A stretch of 64,000 bases of DNA, from NCBI RefSeq assembly GCF_963662885.1, contig NZ_OY760059.1, positions 1,116,001-1,180,000 of the forward strand, written 5' to 3'. This document shows, in pieces, positions 10,219-19,962 of the stretch. This DNA is from an uncultured Pseudodesulfovibrio sp. (GTDB lineage: Bacteria > Desulfobacterota > Desulfovibrionia > Desulfovibrionales > Desulfovibrionaceae). A program made the translations under genes and the position numbers. Within the stretch, counting starts at the first letter, position 1; every line of letters starts with the position of its first letter. The notes beneath the pieces are model-generated. The model saw nothing but the letters and a program-made list of their open reading frames with translations. It was not told the origin of the DNA and searched no databases.

Positions 10219-10716
10219 CTAGTAGTCCTGGGTCATGCGGTCGGCCAGCACCTGGATGCCGCGCCGGGTGACTTCCATGTCCGCCTCCTGGCCGCTGCCG
10301 TAGTCGTAGGGCCAGTTTTCGGAGATCTCTCCCGAAGTCCAGAGCACGGAGTTGTCTGTGGCCGAGCGGATGACCGCGCTGAACCGGAAGATTGCTTCGG
10401 AGAGCAGTGTCTCCTCGTCCGCGCCCTCGACCGCGGTGGGCCGATAGTACCGGTCGATGTCGATGGTGATCAGGGCGTCGGCCTTGTCCTTGTCGTCCAC
10501 CCAGGTGATGGTCCCACGGTTATGCAACTCGTCGCGCAGCAGCTTGCGCAGACGCGGTTCGAGCCAGGCCAGTGTGGTCGGGTTCTGGACCTCGTCTACG
10601 GCCACGGTGCGGTACTCGGGTTTGAGCACGGAAGAGCCGCCTTCGCCGAAGGAGTAGCCGCATCCGGCCAGCAGGGCGAGGAGCAGGACAAGCGCCGTAT
10701 ATCGAAGCAGGGACAT
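10219..10716 (-). CDS. lptE: LPS assembly lipoprotein LptE
   Basis: Outer-membrane lipoprotein that plugs and stabilises the LptD translocon for LPS export. The precursor (165 residues) has a lipoprotein signal with lipobox LAGC at 16-19 (Cys19 acylated), then GYSF, the usual start of mature LptE. The rest is a small alpha/beta domain with the family's pattern of a strand repeating VDEV...RLRKLLRDEL. The ATG at 10716 is chosen because earlier in-frame codons would disrupt the signal peptide. It heads the lptE-holA-radC-acylphosphatase operon, with a divergent hydrolase gene 150 bases upstream. Confidence 0.88.
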   Translation of the reverse strand: MSLLRYTALVLLLALLAGCGYSFGEGGSSVLKPEYRTVAVDEVQNPTTLAWLEPRLRKLLRDELHNRGTITWVDDKDKADALITIDIDRYYRPTAVEGADEETLLSEAIFRFSAVIRSATDNSVLWTSGEISENWPYDYGSGQEADMEVTRRGIQVLADRMTQDY

Positions 10717-10866
10717 CGTTTTCTCCAGGTGTTCAGTGATTGGGGAACGATAAAGGGATTCCCGGCAAAGGTCCAGCGGGGCGGCGGGGTCAAATGGGTC
10801 GGTTGACGCGGCGTGCGCTATGATGGAAAGACGGGGAATGGCAAACCATAGAACCATGGAGTGATC

Positions 10867-11409
10867 ATGTCCGAGACCGTGCTTGTCGTCATCGACGTCC
10901 AGAATATCATGTTCGAAACCCCTGGCATGCCTCCGTTCGAGGGGGATCGGGTGCTTGAAACCATAGCCGGGCTCATCGCCTCGGCCCGCAAAAGCGGCGT
11001 CCCCGTCCATTACGTCCAGCACACCACACAGGGCGCGGGCAGCGAATTCGAGGCCGACAGCCACAACTGGCTCTTTCATCCGGCCATCGCGCCCCGGCCG
11101 GGCGACACCGTATCGCGCAAACATTCCTACGACGCCTTCTGGAACACCGACTTCAAGGCCATTCTGGACAAGCTGGGCGCGAAGAAACTCGTCTTCTGCG
11201 GCCTGCAGACCGAGTGTTGCGTGGACACCACCGTGCGCAGCGCCCTAGCACACGGCTACGAGTCCGTGCTGGTGGGCGATGCCCACACCTCCTATGACAA
11301 CGGCGTGCTCACCGGCGAACAGATCGTGGCCCACCACAACCAGACCCTGGACCGGCGGTTCTGCAAGGTGGTCATGTCGGAGGACTTCCGCTTCGAGCCG
11401 CAGGACTGA
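10867..11409 (+). CDS. Isochorismatase-family cysteine hydrolase
   Basis: A 180-residue cytoplasmic hydrolase. The catalytic triad of the family is in place: Asp10 (VVIDVQN), Lys85 (VSRKHSYDAF) and Cys118 (GLQTECCVD), with the usual cis-peptide neighbourhood. Members act on isochorismate, nicotinamide, or N-carbamoyl compounds; nothing here separates these options, although the short loops resemble the nicotinamidase-like group of unknown substrate. The ATG at 10867 is preceded by GGAG at ideal spacing, better than the GTG six bases earlier. The gene sits on the opposite strand between leuS and lptE, breaking an otherwise one-directional block, so it may be an insertion. Confidence 0.9.
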   Translation: MSETVLVVIDVQNIMFETPGMPPFEGDRVLETIAGLIASARKSGVPVHYVQHTTQGAGSEFEADSHNWLFHPAIAPRPGDTVSRKHSYDAFWNTDFKAILDKLGAKKLVFCGLQTECCVDTTVRSALAHGYESVLVGDAHTSYDNGVLTGEQIVAHHNQTLDRRFCKVVMSEDFRFEPQD

Positions 11410-11445
11410 GCGGGCCGATGATGGGCGCAGCCCCGTACAGCGACC

Positions 11446-11478
11446 AAAAAAGGCCGGGAGGTTCACCCTCCCGGCCTT
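11446..11478. terminator. Bidirectional intrinsic terminator between the cysteine hydrolase and leuS
   Basis: Stem AAAGGCCGGGAGG pairing with its complement around a short loop, flanked by an A-run on the left and CTTTG on the right. The stronger T-run faces the minus strand (leuS). Confidence 0.88.
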
Positions 11479-11501
11479 TGTCGTTTCAATTATCGTCGTG
11501 C

Positions 11502-14003
11502 CTAGCCGACCACGATGTTGACCAGCTTGTTGGGGATGACGATGACCTTGCGCACGGTCTTGCCTTCCATGAACTTCTGAACGTTTTCCAGTTCGATGGC
11601 GAGCTTTTCGACCGCTTCCTTGGGGGCGTTGTTCGGAGCCTCGAACTTGCCGCGCACCTTGCCGTTGACCTGGACGACCATGGTCACCTCGTCGAGGACC
11701 AGGGCCTTCTCGTCGTAGATGGGCCAGGACTGGGCGGTCAGGTGGGTGGTGTGCCCCATGACGGACCACAGTTCCTCGCAAATGTGCGGGGCCACCGGGG
11801 AGAGCAGGGTCACGGCCGTGGCAATGGCCGAAGACAACGCCGCGGGATCGCTTTCCTTGAGCTCCTCCTTGACCTGATAGAGTTCGTTGACCAACTCCAT
11901 GATGGCCGCGATGACCGTGTTGAACTGGAACTCGTTCTCGATGTCGCGGGTGGCCCGGCGGATGGTGTCGTGCTCCTTGAAGCGCAGCGACTTGGCGGCC
12001 TCGCACGCGGGCTGGGTTGCCGAGGCCGGAACCATGGGCGTGAGCACGTTCTCCAGCTCCTCGACCAGCCGCCACAGGCGGGACAGGAAGCGGTACGCGC
12101 CGTCGATGCCCTGATCGGACCATTCCAGCTCCTTGACCGGCGGGGAGGCGAAGAGAATGAACAGCCTGGTGGCGTCCGCGCCGTACTGGTTGATCATGGC
12201 GTTGGGGTCGACCACGTTGCCCTTGGACTTGGACATCTTGCCGCCGTCCTTGAGGACCATGCCCTGAGTCAGCAGGTTGGCGAACGGTTCGGCGTTCTTG
12301 ATGAAGCCGCAGTCGCGCAGGGCCTTGGTGAAGAACCGGGAGTAGAGCAGGTGCAGGATGGCGTGCTCGATACCGCCGATGTACTGGTCCACGTTCATCC
12401 AGTAGTCCAGGTGCTCGGCGCCCAGCGGCTCGCTCTCGTTGCGCGGGTCGCAGTAGCGCATGTAGTACCAGGAGGACTCGAAGAAGGTATCGAAGGTGTC
12501 GGTCTCGCGCCGGGCGGCTTTGCCGCACTTGGGACAGGTGCAGTTGACGAACTCCTCCATGGCGGGCAGGGGCGATTTGCCGTCCTTGCGCACCTGGGCG
12601 TTCTCGGGCAGCAGCACCGGCAGATCCTTTTCGGGCACCGGAACCACGCCGCAGTCATCACAGTAGATGACCGGGATGGGCGCGCCCCAGAACCGCTGGC
12701 GGGAAACGTTCCAGTCGCGCAGACGGTAGTTGACGGCCATCTTGCCTTTGCCGGACGCATCCAGATGCTCGACGATGGCCTTCTTGGCGTCCTCGTTGGG
12801 CATGCCGTCAAAGTCGCCGGAGTGGATCAGGAAGCCGGGGGCTGTGTAGGCCTCGGTCAGGTCGGCCGCGTCGAGCTGCTCACCCTTGTCCTGCAGCTCG
12901 GGCGGGTTGATGACCGCCTGCTTGGGAAGATCGTACTTGGTGGCGAACTCGAAGTCGCGCTGGTCGTGGGCCGGGACGGCCATGACCGCGCCGGTGCCGT
13001 AGCCCATGAGCACGAAGTTGGCCACGTAAATGGGGATGTCCTTGCCGGTCACCGGGTTGACGCAGTACTTGCCGGTGAAGATGCCCTCTTTCTCCAGATC
13101 ATCGGCACCGCGCTTGATGCGGTCCATGTTCCGGATGTTGGTCACGAAGGCTTCGATTTCGGCCTTGTTCGGGGCGTCGGCTATGAACTTTTCGACCATG
13201 GGATGCTCGGCGGCCACGGACATGAAGGTCGCGCCGTACAGCGTGTCGGGACGGGTCGTGAAAACGTCGATGGTCGCGTCCATGTCCTTGACCTGGAACG
13301 TCAGCTCCGCGCCGTAGGACTTGCCGATCCAGTTGCGCTGCATGGTCAGCACGCGCTCGGGCCAGCCGCCTTCCAGGGTCTCGAGGTCTTTCAGCAGCTC
13401 GTCGGCGTAGTCGGTGATGCGCAGGAACCACTGCTCCATGTCCTTCTGCTCGACCTCGGAGTCGCAGCGCCAGCACAGTCCTTCCTCAACCTGCTCATTG
13501 GCGAGCACGGTGTTGCAGGTCGGGCACCAGTTCTGCGGAGAGTCCTTGCGGTAGGCCAGTCCCTTTTCCAGGAACTTGAGGAAGAACATCTGCTCCCACT
13601 TGTAATACTCGGGGCGGCAGGTGGCCAGTTCGCGGCGCCAGTCGTAGGAGTAGCCCAGCCGCTGCAACTGTTCGCGCATCTCGGAAATGTTCTGGTAGGT
13701 CCAGGTGGCCGGATGGGTCTCGTTCTTGATGGCCGCGTTTTCGGCAGGCAGGCCAAAGGCGTCCCAACCCATGGGGTGCAGGACGTTGAAGCCCTGCATG
13801 GTCTTGAAGCGCGCCACCACGTCGCCGATGGAGTAGTTGCGCACGTGGCCCATGTGGATCTTGCCGGAGGGGTAGGGGAACATCTCCAGCACGTAGTATT
13901 TGGGCTTGGACGGGTCGGTCTCGACCTGGAAGCAGCCGGACTCCTTCCAGATTCCCTGCCATTTCTTCTCAATGTCCTCGGGGGAGTATTTGCCTAATGA
14001 CAT
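11502..14003 (-). CDS. leuS: Leucyl-tRNA synthetase
   Basis: Class I aminoacyl-tRNA synthetase that charges tRNA-Leu and edits mischarged amino acids in its CP1 domain. The 833-residue length is standard for bacterial LeuRS. Landmarks are the HIGH-type motif HMGH at 50-53, the HPMGWDAFGLPAENAA block, the four zinc-ribbon cysteines of the CP1/ZN region (CPTC...CWRC), and KMSKS at 589-593. NusB is encoded 50 bases upstream on the same strand, so leuS likely closes a ribH-nusB-leuS transcript that ends at the terminator at 11446-11478. Confidence 0.98.
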   Translation of the reverse strand: MSLGKYSPEDIEKKWQGIWKESGCFQVETDPSKPKYYVLEMFPYPSGKIHMGHVRNYSIGDVVARFKTMQGFNVLHPMGWDAFGLPAENAAIKNETHPATWTYQNISEMREQLQRLGYSYDWRRELATCRPEYYKWEQMFFLKFLEKGLAYRKDSPQNWCPTCNTVLANEQVEEGLCWRCDSEVEQKDMEQWFLRITDYADELLKDLETLEGGWPERVLTMQRNWIGKSYGAELTFQVKDMDATIDVFTTRPDTLYGATFMSVAAEHPMVEKFIADAPNKAEIEAFVTNIRNMDRIKRGADDLEKEGIFTGKYCVNPVTGKDIPIYVANFVLMGYGTGAVMAVPAHDQRDFEFATKYDLPKQAVINPPELQDKGEQLDAADLTEAYTAPGFLIHSGDFDGMPNEDAKKAIVEHLDASGKGKMAVNYRLRDWNVSRQRFWGAPIPVIYCDDCGVVPVPEKDLPVLLPENAQVRKDGKSPLPAMEEFVNCTCPKCGKAARRETDTFDTFFESSWYYMRYCDPRNESEPLGAEHLDYWMNVDQYIGGIEHAILHLLYSRFFTKALRDCGFIKNAEPFANLLTQGMVLKDGGKMSKSKGNVVDPNAMINQYGADATRLFILFASPPVKELEWSDQGIDGAYRFLSRLWRLVEELENVLTPMVPASATQPACEAAKSLRFKEHDTIRRATRDIENEFQFNTVIAAIMELVNELYQVKEELKESDPAALSSAIATAVTLLSPVAPHICEELWSVMGHTTHLTAQSWPIYDEKALVLDEVTMVVQVNGKVRGKFEAPNNAPKEAVEKLAIELENVQKFMEGKTVRKVIVIPNKLVNIVVG

Positions 14004-14053
14004 GATGGTGTATCCTAAGTGTGGTCGTTTCGAGCGGTCCGGTGGGCCGGGGA

Positions 14054-14503
14054 TCAGGATCGGTTCAAGGTCTTGGCCACGCCGTCCAGGATACCGTTCA
14101 CAAAGGAACGGGACTTGTCGTCCCCGAAGGTCTTGGACAGTTCGATGGCCTCGTTGATGGCCGCCTTGACCGGAATGTCGGTGAACAGCATCTCATACAG
14201 GGACAGGCGCAGGATGGACAGTTCGACCATGGCGATGCGCTCGATCTTCCAATGCTGGGAGTGGCCTTCGATGGTCTTGTCGATGTCGTGCAGGTTCACG
14301 TTCACGCCCATGACCAGATCGCGGGCAAAAGCGCACGCGGTCTCGGATTCCTGTTCCAGAACCATGGGGTTCTGGTCGAACAGGGTATCCATGTCCTGGG
14401 GGTTGTTCTTGTCCAGGAAGTGCGTGGAGTAGAGCACCTGGAAGGCCAGAGTGCGTCCCACCCTGCGGATGCCGGGCCGATTGCCCTTGGATTTCGAACC
14501 CAT
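14054..14503 (-). CDS. nusB: Transcription antitermination factor NusB
   Basis: All-helical RNA-binding protein (149 residues) that with NusE/S10 binds boxA of rRNA leaders and supports antitermination. The N-terminal RRVGRTLAFQVLY segment matches the arginine-rich start of the family, and the C-terminal PVKAAINEAIELSKTFGDDKSRSFVNGILD is the classic NusB signature. It begins three bases after the ribH stop, implying tight coupling. The pairing ribH-nusB is conserved across many proteobacteria. Confidence 0.96.
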   Translation of the reverse strand: MGSKSKGNRPGIRRVGRTLAFQVLYSTHFLDKNNPQDMDTLFDQNPMVLEQESETACAFARDLVMGVNVNLHDIDKTIEGHSQHWKIERIAMVELSILRLSLYEMLFTDIPVKAAINEAIELSKTFGDDKSRSFVNGILDGVAKTLNRS

Positions 14504-14506
14504 GGG

Positions 14507-14974
14507 TTAGATCTGCTCCAGGACGCGGACGGTCTCGAGCAGTGCGGAAGCGGCTTCGACGCCCTTGTTTCCAGCCTTGGCTCCGGCGCGTTCGATGGCC
14601 TGGTCCAGGGAGTCGCAGGTCAGCAGTCCGAAGCCCATGGGCACGCCGGATTCCATGGAAGCCATGGCGATGCCCTTGGCGCATTCGCTGCACACGTAGT
14701 CGAAGTGCGGGGTGCCGCCGCGGATGACCGCGCCGAGCACGACAATGCCCGCGTACTCGCCCGACCGCGCCAGCTTCTGGGCGGCGATGGGCAGCTCGAA
14801 GGCGCCGGGTAGGCGGATCAGGGTCAGGTCGTCCTCGGACGCGCCGTGCCGGACAAGGTAGTCCACGGCGCCGGAGATCAGGCGGTCGACGATGAAATCG
14901 TTGAACCGGGCGGCCACGATGGCGATCTTGAGTCCCTTGGCGTCCAGCATCCCTTCGATGGTCTTCACGGACAT
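14507..14974 (-). CDS. ribH: 6,7-dimethyl-8-ribityllumazine synthase
   Basis: Penultimate enzyme of riboflavin synthesis: condenses 5-amino-6-ribitylamino-uracil with 3,4-dihydroxy-2-butanone 4-phosphate. The 155-residue protein shows the family motifs RFNDFIVD near 23-30, LPGAFELP for substrate binding, and GAVIRGGTPHFDYVC with the catalytic histidine. It probably assembles as an icosahedral 60-mer, as in most bacteria (inference). An AT-rich gap of about 75 bases separates it from ribBA upstream, enough for its own promoter. Confidence 0.97.
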   Translation of the reverse strand: MSVKTIEGMLDAKGLKIAIVAARFNDFIVDRLISGAVDYLVRHGASEDDLTLIRLPGAFELPIAAQKLARSGEYAGIVVLGAVIRGGTPHFDYVCSECAKGIAMASMESGVPMGFGLLTCDSLDQAIERAGAKAGNKGVEAASALLETVRVLEQI

Positions 14975-15051
14975 GGTATCTTCTCCCTACTGTATGAAAT
15001 ATATAGCAGTGTAATATGTTATCGGTTCCCCAAAAGTCAACGTTGGGGGCT

Positions 15052-16263
<1,212 letters not shown>

Positions 16264-16511
16264 GCTTCTACCTCGATGATGGTTTACCCTGTAAAGGGTG
16301 CGGAAATTCCTCGCCCGACGCCGTCCGGCGGGGAACCAATGTACTTAGCGTAAATGGCCCCGCTGGGGAAGGGGAAAATTATCCGGTGAAATCGTATGTA
16401 TATCAGATGGTTGTAAAAATGCGTAAACAGGGGGACGTCCCACCCCGTTCCGGTCGCACCCCGCAAGTATAGTCACTTGGCGGCCATTGGCAACGGGTTG
16501 GACCCAAGGTG
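16264..16511. other. Intergenic stretch upstream of ribBA
   Basis: About 250 bases without a gene. I looked for an FMN riboswitch (conserved GGGTGAAATTCCC and CCGGCGGT blocks) on the minus strand ahead of ribBA and did not find it. A small ACCC/GGGT hairpin lies near 16287-16301. Confidence 0.35.
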
Positions 16512-17285
16512 TCAGACCAGAGTGAGCTGGCGCTCGTGCTCGGGCGTGTGGACAAGCACCTGATTGCGCCCGTTTTTCTTGGCCTGATGCATGGCCCTGT
16601 CTGCGGCCACGACCAGGGAGTCGCGCAACGAGCCCTTCTGCGGATGGACCGATGCGAGGTCGGCCACGCCGCAGGAGATGGTCACCTTGATTTCTGGCCC
16701 CTCCAGGCTGATGTCGTTGACCTCGACGACAACACGCAGTTTCTCGGCGGCCAGGGCGGCGCGTTCCGCATCGGTCTCGGGCAGGATGATCATGAACTCT
16801 TCGCCGCCGTAGCGGGCGGCCACGTCCGAGGTGCGGATGTTCGCGTTCAGCAGCCGGGCCACCTCGGCCAGGGCCAGATCGCCCAGGGGGTGCCCGAAGG
16901 AATCGTTGACCCGCCGGAAATGGTCCAGGTCGATCATGATCAGGGAAAGTTTGTTGCCGTAGCGCGCGGCGCGGTCGATCTCCTCGTCCAGGCGGTCGAA
17001 GAACCAGCTCCGGTTGGGCAGCCCGGTCAGTTCGTCGTGAGTTGTCAGATTGGCGATCTTTTCGTGGGCTCCGTCAAGCAGGTGCATGAGCCGGGAGCCG
17101 CAGAAAACCGCGATACCCAGAACCAGGATGGAGGCCAGCACCAGCGCGGCCATCGTGTAGTTCCGCTCGTTCAGCACGGTGAGAGGGAGCAGGGCGGAAA
17201 CGACCACGGCCAGGGTCAGGCCACACTGGAGCAGAAATATTCGCCAGGCCTGTTGTCGCAGGCCGCCTTTGAGGGTTTGGGTCAT
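16512..17285 (-). CDS. Membrane-anchored diguanylate cyclase (GGDEF domain)
   Basis: Makes cyclic di-GMP from two GTP at the inner membrane. The 257-residue protein has two membrane helices (about 17-37 and 45-64) joined by a very short periplasmic loop, a short linker, then a GGDEF domain from about 80 with the active-site GGEEF at 160-164. RTSD at 151-154, five residues before GGEEF, is a canonical inhibitory (I) site, so product feedback is expected. There is no recognisable sensory domain beyond the membrane hairpin. AAGGA lies eight bases before the ATG. It stands between the glycosyltransferase and ribBA on the same strand, with 135 bases to the former. Confidence 0.93.
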   Translation of the reverse strand: MTQTLKGGLRQQAWRIFLLQCGLTLAVVVSALLPLTVLNERNYTMAALVLASILVLGIAVFCGSRLMHLLDGAHEKIANLTTHDELTGLPNRSWFFDRLDEEIDRAARYGNKLSLIMIDLDHFRRVNDSFGHPLGDLALAEVARLLNANIRTSDVAARYGGEEFMIILPETDAERAALAAEKLRVVVEVNDISLEGPEIKVTISCGVADLASVHPQKGSLRDSLVVAADRAMHQAKKNGRNQVLVHTPEHERQLTLV

Positions 17286-17420
17286 GCTGACATCCTTTTT
17301 TCACATATGGGCTTGCCGATGTTGTACCCGTATCGGGAAAAAAAGGAAAGAGGGCGCGCCTCTACGCCGCCCGGCATGGAGCCGGACGGCGAAGAGGACG
17401 ACTCGTCGCCGCAGCCGAAG

Positions 17421-18152
17421 CTAGGCCAGTGCCAAATGCCGCGAGCGGCGGGGCTCAGGCCGCATGAGCGGTGTGTCCCGTTCGTTGACGAGACTGTCGA
17501 GCAGTGCTTCCTGGCGCAGGGACAGGGCCGCGCGGTCAAGGCTGCGTCCGGCGTCGTAGATGCCGACCACTTCCTCGATGACGGTGACGCTGCGCGCCCG
17601 CTTGTGCCAGTCCACGATGTTTCGCTGACTGGAATCGAACTCGCCACGGAAGCGCCAGCCGCCGCAACGGTCCACCACCAGCCTGCGCGACAGGCACAGG
17701 CAGAGCAGGTCCAGGTTTCCGGGCCTGACCAGCGGCCCGTCGTCAAAGACCGGCAGCCAGGGCTGGCCCAGGGCCAACTGCGCATCAATGCGCCCGATGA
17801 CCATTTCGGCCTCCCGGTGCAGCATGTAGCGGCTCAGGGCGCACGGCTTGAGCACATTGTCGTCGTCCAGGAAGATGAGTTTTTCCCCGCTCGAAAGTTT
17901 GAGCAGGGTGTTGCGAACACCGTGTCCCCGGGTTCGGTCCGGGGGCAGGGAGAAGGTCCTGACAGGGTAATCGCAGGCGGGCGCGCTGCCGCGAACCCCA
18001 TCGAACCCGATGAGAATTTCCAGTTGGTTGCTCTTGAGCCCGGCAAACCGTGCCGCCCTTTCCACGGACGAGACCGCGTTTTTCAGGGCGTTCGGCCGGT
18101 TCCCGGTCGAGGGCGTGATGATCGAAAACAGAATATCGCCGTCCATGGCCAT
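17421..18152 (-). CDS. GT-A-fold glycosyltransferase family 2-like protein
   Basis: A 243-residue protein starting with FSIITPSTGNRPNALKNAVSSV, the nucleotide-sugar-binding strand-loop-helix of family 2 glycosyltransferases. IFLDDDNVL at 94-101 supplies the metal-binding DxD-type acidic motif, and GVRNTLLKLSSGEKLIF the middle of the GT-A fold. There is no membrane span, so it acts in the cytoplasm. The ATG at 18152 has a GGGAG site eight bases upstream and is preferred over an earlier in-frame codon. No other glycan gene is nearby, so sugar and acceptor are unknown. Confidence 0.8.
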   Translation of the reverse strand: MAMDGDILFSIITPSTGNRPNALKNAVSSVERAARFAGLKSNQLEILIGFDGVRGSAPACDYPVRTFSLPPDRTRGHGVRNTLLKLSSGEKLIFLDDDNVLKPCALSRYMLHREAEMVIGRIDAQLALGQPWLPVFDDGPLVRPGNLDLLCLCLSRRLVVDRCGGWRFRGEFDSSQRNIVDWHKRARSVTVIEEVVGIYDAGRSLDRAALSLRQEALLDSLVNERDTPLMRPEPRRSRHLALA

Positions 18153-18416
18153 ATCGATGTCTCCCTCCCGCGTCCATGCGGGGTTGGCGGGGCAGGCATG
18201 CCCCTGATGATGCTTTTGCAAGGTCGGGAAGGTCCCGACGCTTCCTTTTATGTATCGGCGGTGGAGGCGTTATGTTTAGGGGTGGTGGTGGAATTTCTTT
18301 ATTTTTGCGGGATATCAGGGGTTTTAATTTTTTATAGAATTCCGTGCTGATATGTTGTGGAGAACATCATGATGGGCGAATGGTGTTGCCGGGCTTGCTG
18401 CAGGCTGAGAGCCGGT

Positions 18417-18474
18417 GAAGGGGTTGCACCCCTTCAGCCTCCGAGAGCCGTTGTGCGGGGCTACGCCCCTGCAC
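18417..18474. repeat. Two adjacent hairpins in the palindrome island
   Basis: 18417-18435 is GAAGGGG/CCCCTTC around TTGCA; 18453-18474 is GTGC-GGGGC/GCCCC-TGCAC around TAC. A third A/T hairpin (ATTTTTTTG/CAAAAAAAT) follows at 18502-18525. Confidence 0.75.
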
Positions 18475-18595
18475 GTACTCCATGCCCTCCGGGCGGGGTC
18501 CATTTTTTTGCTGGCCCAAAAAAATAGACGAAAAAAAGGGCCTTGGAGTGTGGTGCGGCCGCCCGGAGATCGGTGCATAAGAATCTGATCGATTC

Positions 18596-18654
18596 GGGGC
18601 GGCTCCCGATTCAAGGCTCGCTGCGCTCGCTATGAATCGAAGAGCCGCCGCCCC
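18596..18654. repeat. 59-nt inverted repeat in the palindrome island
   Basis: Outer arms GGGGCGGCTC and GAGCCGCCGCCCC (three extra bases on the right) enclose a second pair, GATTCA and TGAATC, and a loop rich in GCTCGC repeats. It could form a stem of roughly 20 bp with bulges. Confidence 0.75.
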
Positions 18655-18925
18655 TCATCGTCAGCTTCTAATGCCCCGATCAAGGGCTCGTTTGGGTGAA
18701 GGGAAGAGTGAAGGGGGAACGCGGGAGAGCTTGCATTGGCGCGGGGCTGTGAGAGCCGCTGTCGGACGCGGGCGTCCGAGGCGCTTCATGGTTGCAGTAG
18801 TGCGTTACTGGTTGGCCTTATGCCAAGCTAAACGGGGCCAAATGCGGACGCTTATCTTCTTTCGGCAGGCCAAACGCGGCAAACCAATCCCAACAGATGG
18901 AAGGCGGCAATCGGCAGCGGACCCT

Positions 18926-19015
18926 AGAGCCCGTCTTAGGCGAGCGAAGCGCAGGCCGGATCGCGTCTGCGAAGCAGACCTTCGATCCGGACAGCGAAAG
19001 CCGCCTACGGGCTCT
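18926..19015. repeat. 90-nt nested cruciform-like repeat
   Basis: Three nested stems: the outer AGAGCCCGT with ACGGGCTCT (18926 / 19015), a middle CCGGATCG with CGATCCGG, and an inner GTCTGC-GAA-GCAGAC hairpin. The architecture resembles a folded RNA or a complex intergenic repeat rather than a terminator. Confidence 0.75.
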
Positions 19016-19041
19016 TGGGTTCGTGGCCGTGCGCTCGCACC

Positions 19042-19095
19042 ACAGCGCAGTTTTTGCTTCCTTTTTTCTGCGCCAGCAAAAAAGGAAGTCGCTGT
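19042..19095. repeat. 54-nt hairpin with homopolymer arms
   Basis: Outer ACAGCG/CGCTGT and inner CTTCCTTTTTT / AAAAAAGGAAG arms around CTGCGCCAG. The poly-T/poly-A arms make it unlike the GC-rich hairpins to its left. Confidence 0.75.
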
Positions 19096-19170
19096 AAAAG
19101 CTAAATAAAAGAGTAGGGTAGACAGCCATAAGTCCAGACGCGGATGCGCGGACAATCCCTCACGCGACGA

Positions 19171-19196
19171 AAAAAGCACGCCCAAAGGCGTGCTTT
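19171..19196 (-). terminator. Intrinsic terminator downstream of ribE
   Basis: Stem AAAAGCACGCC with GGCGTGCTTTT around CAAA, with a T-run on the minus strand and 37 bases beyond the ribE stop. It closes the transcript that begins with the solute-binding-protein genes or ribE itself. Confidence 0.88.
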
Positions 19197-19232
19197 TCAT
19201 CCCCATTTCGAGGGGACCAAAGAACGGCGCGT

Positions 19233-19892
19233 CTAGAAGCCGTTCTTCCGCAGATACTCCATGGTGATGCCGGTCTGCGACTCCTCGGTCCCGGAGCCGC
19301 CGGTCCACGGCTGGACCATCCGTTCCACATACTTGCCGATGACGTCGGTCTCCATGTTGACCTTGGTACCCGGCGTCCAGCCGGAGATGGTCGTGACCTT
19401 CTGCGTCTCGGGGATGATGTTCACTTCGAGCCAGGTGGGGGCGCAGTCGTTGACCGTCAGGCTGATGCCGTCCAGGGTCACCGACCCCTTGGGGATGACG
19501 TACCGGCCGTGGGCCGCGTCAAAGGCGAGACGGTAGATTTTCGATTCGCCCGCCGGACGTACCTGATCCACCTCGGCCAGGCAGTCCACGTGTCCGGCCA
19601 CGATGTGGCCGCCGAAGCGGTCGCCCATGGCCATGGCCCGCTCCAGGTTGACCTGGCTTCCGGGGCGCAGCCCGCCCAGGCTGGTCACGGACAGGGTCTC
19701 GCGGCTGGCGTAGCAGGTGAACCATTGTTCGCCGAAGGTCTCCACGGTCAGGCACACGCCGTTTACGGCGATGGATTCGCCCAGTTCGATGTCGGCCAGG
19801 TCGAAGAGCGCCCGAATGCGGAAGCGCGTTTCGGAGCCTCTGGCCTCGACGGTCTCGATGCGGCCCATGCCCATGATCAATCCGGTGAACAT
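19233..19892 (-). CDS. ribE: Riboflavin synthase, alpha subunit
   Basis: Catalyses the dismutation of two lumazine molecules to riboflavin, the last step of the pathway. The 219-residue protein has the two tandem lumazine-binding barrels: the first from MFTGLI with SIAVNGVCLTV near 39-49, the second from FGGHIVAGHVD (about 93-103) with VTLDGISLTVN. The C-terminal trimerisation helix ends KYVERM. All expected motifs are intact. It lies downstream of three solute-binding-protein genes rather than directly after ribD, and is followed by its own terminator. Confidence 0.96.
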   Translation of the reverse strand: MFTGLIMGMGRIETVEARGSETRFRIRALFDLADIELGESIAVNGVCLTVETFGEQWFTCYASRETLSVTSLGGLRPGSQVNLERAMAMGDRFGGHIVAGHVDCLAEVDQVRPAGESKIYRLAFDAAHGRYVIPKGSVTLDGISLTVNDCAPTWLEVNIIPETQKVTTISGWTPGTKVNMETDVIGKYVERMVQPWTGGSGTEESQTGITMEYLRKNGF

Positions 19893-19962
19893 ACAAAATA
19901 CCTCGTTTCAGGCGTTGGATGCGGCCGTTGTAGCAGGCCGGGGAGCGGGTGTAAATCCGGGG

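Larger units (their letters stand above)
18153..19170. other. 1-kb non-coding palindrome-rich island
   Basis: Between the glycosyltransferase and ribE no reading frame looks protein-like; all are arginine/alanine/serine-rich, crossed by hairpins. The left part (18240-18360) is AT-rich and could hold the promoter of the glycosyltransferase. From 18400 onward it is a chain of inverted repeats listed separately (18417-18474, 18596-18654, 18926-19015, 19042-19095). Repeated phrases such as CGAAGC and GAGCG suggest a mosaic of degenerate dispersed elements. Confidence 0.6.

Noticed and set aside
11418..13997. Very long open frame on the plus strand opposite leuS, and similar ones opposite ftsZ/ftsA, lon, murC and others
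   Set aside because: They mirror the codon pattern of the real genes in GC-rich DNA, are Gly/Val/His/Gln-rich with no recognisable motif, and lack ribosome sites.
16264..16511. FMN riboswitch ahead of ribBA or the dCMP deaminase-ribD pair
   Set aside because: The conserved RFN blocks (GGGTGAAATTCCC, CCGGCGGT) are absent from both leaders.
18632..19129. Overlapping frames on both strands in the palindrome island that could encode about 100-160 residues
   Set aside because: They are crossed by inverted repeats, have no family motif and no convincing ribosome site; the palindromes alone explain their openness.
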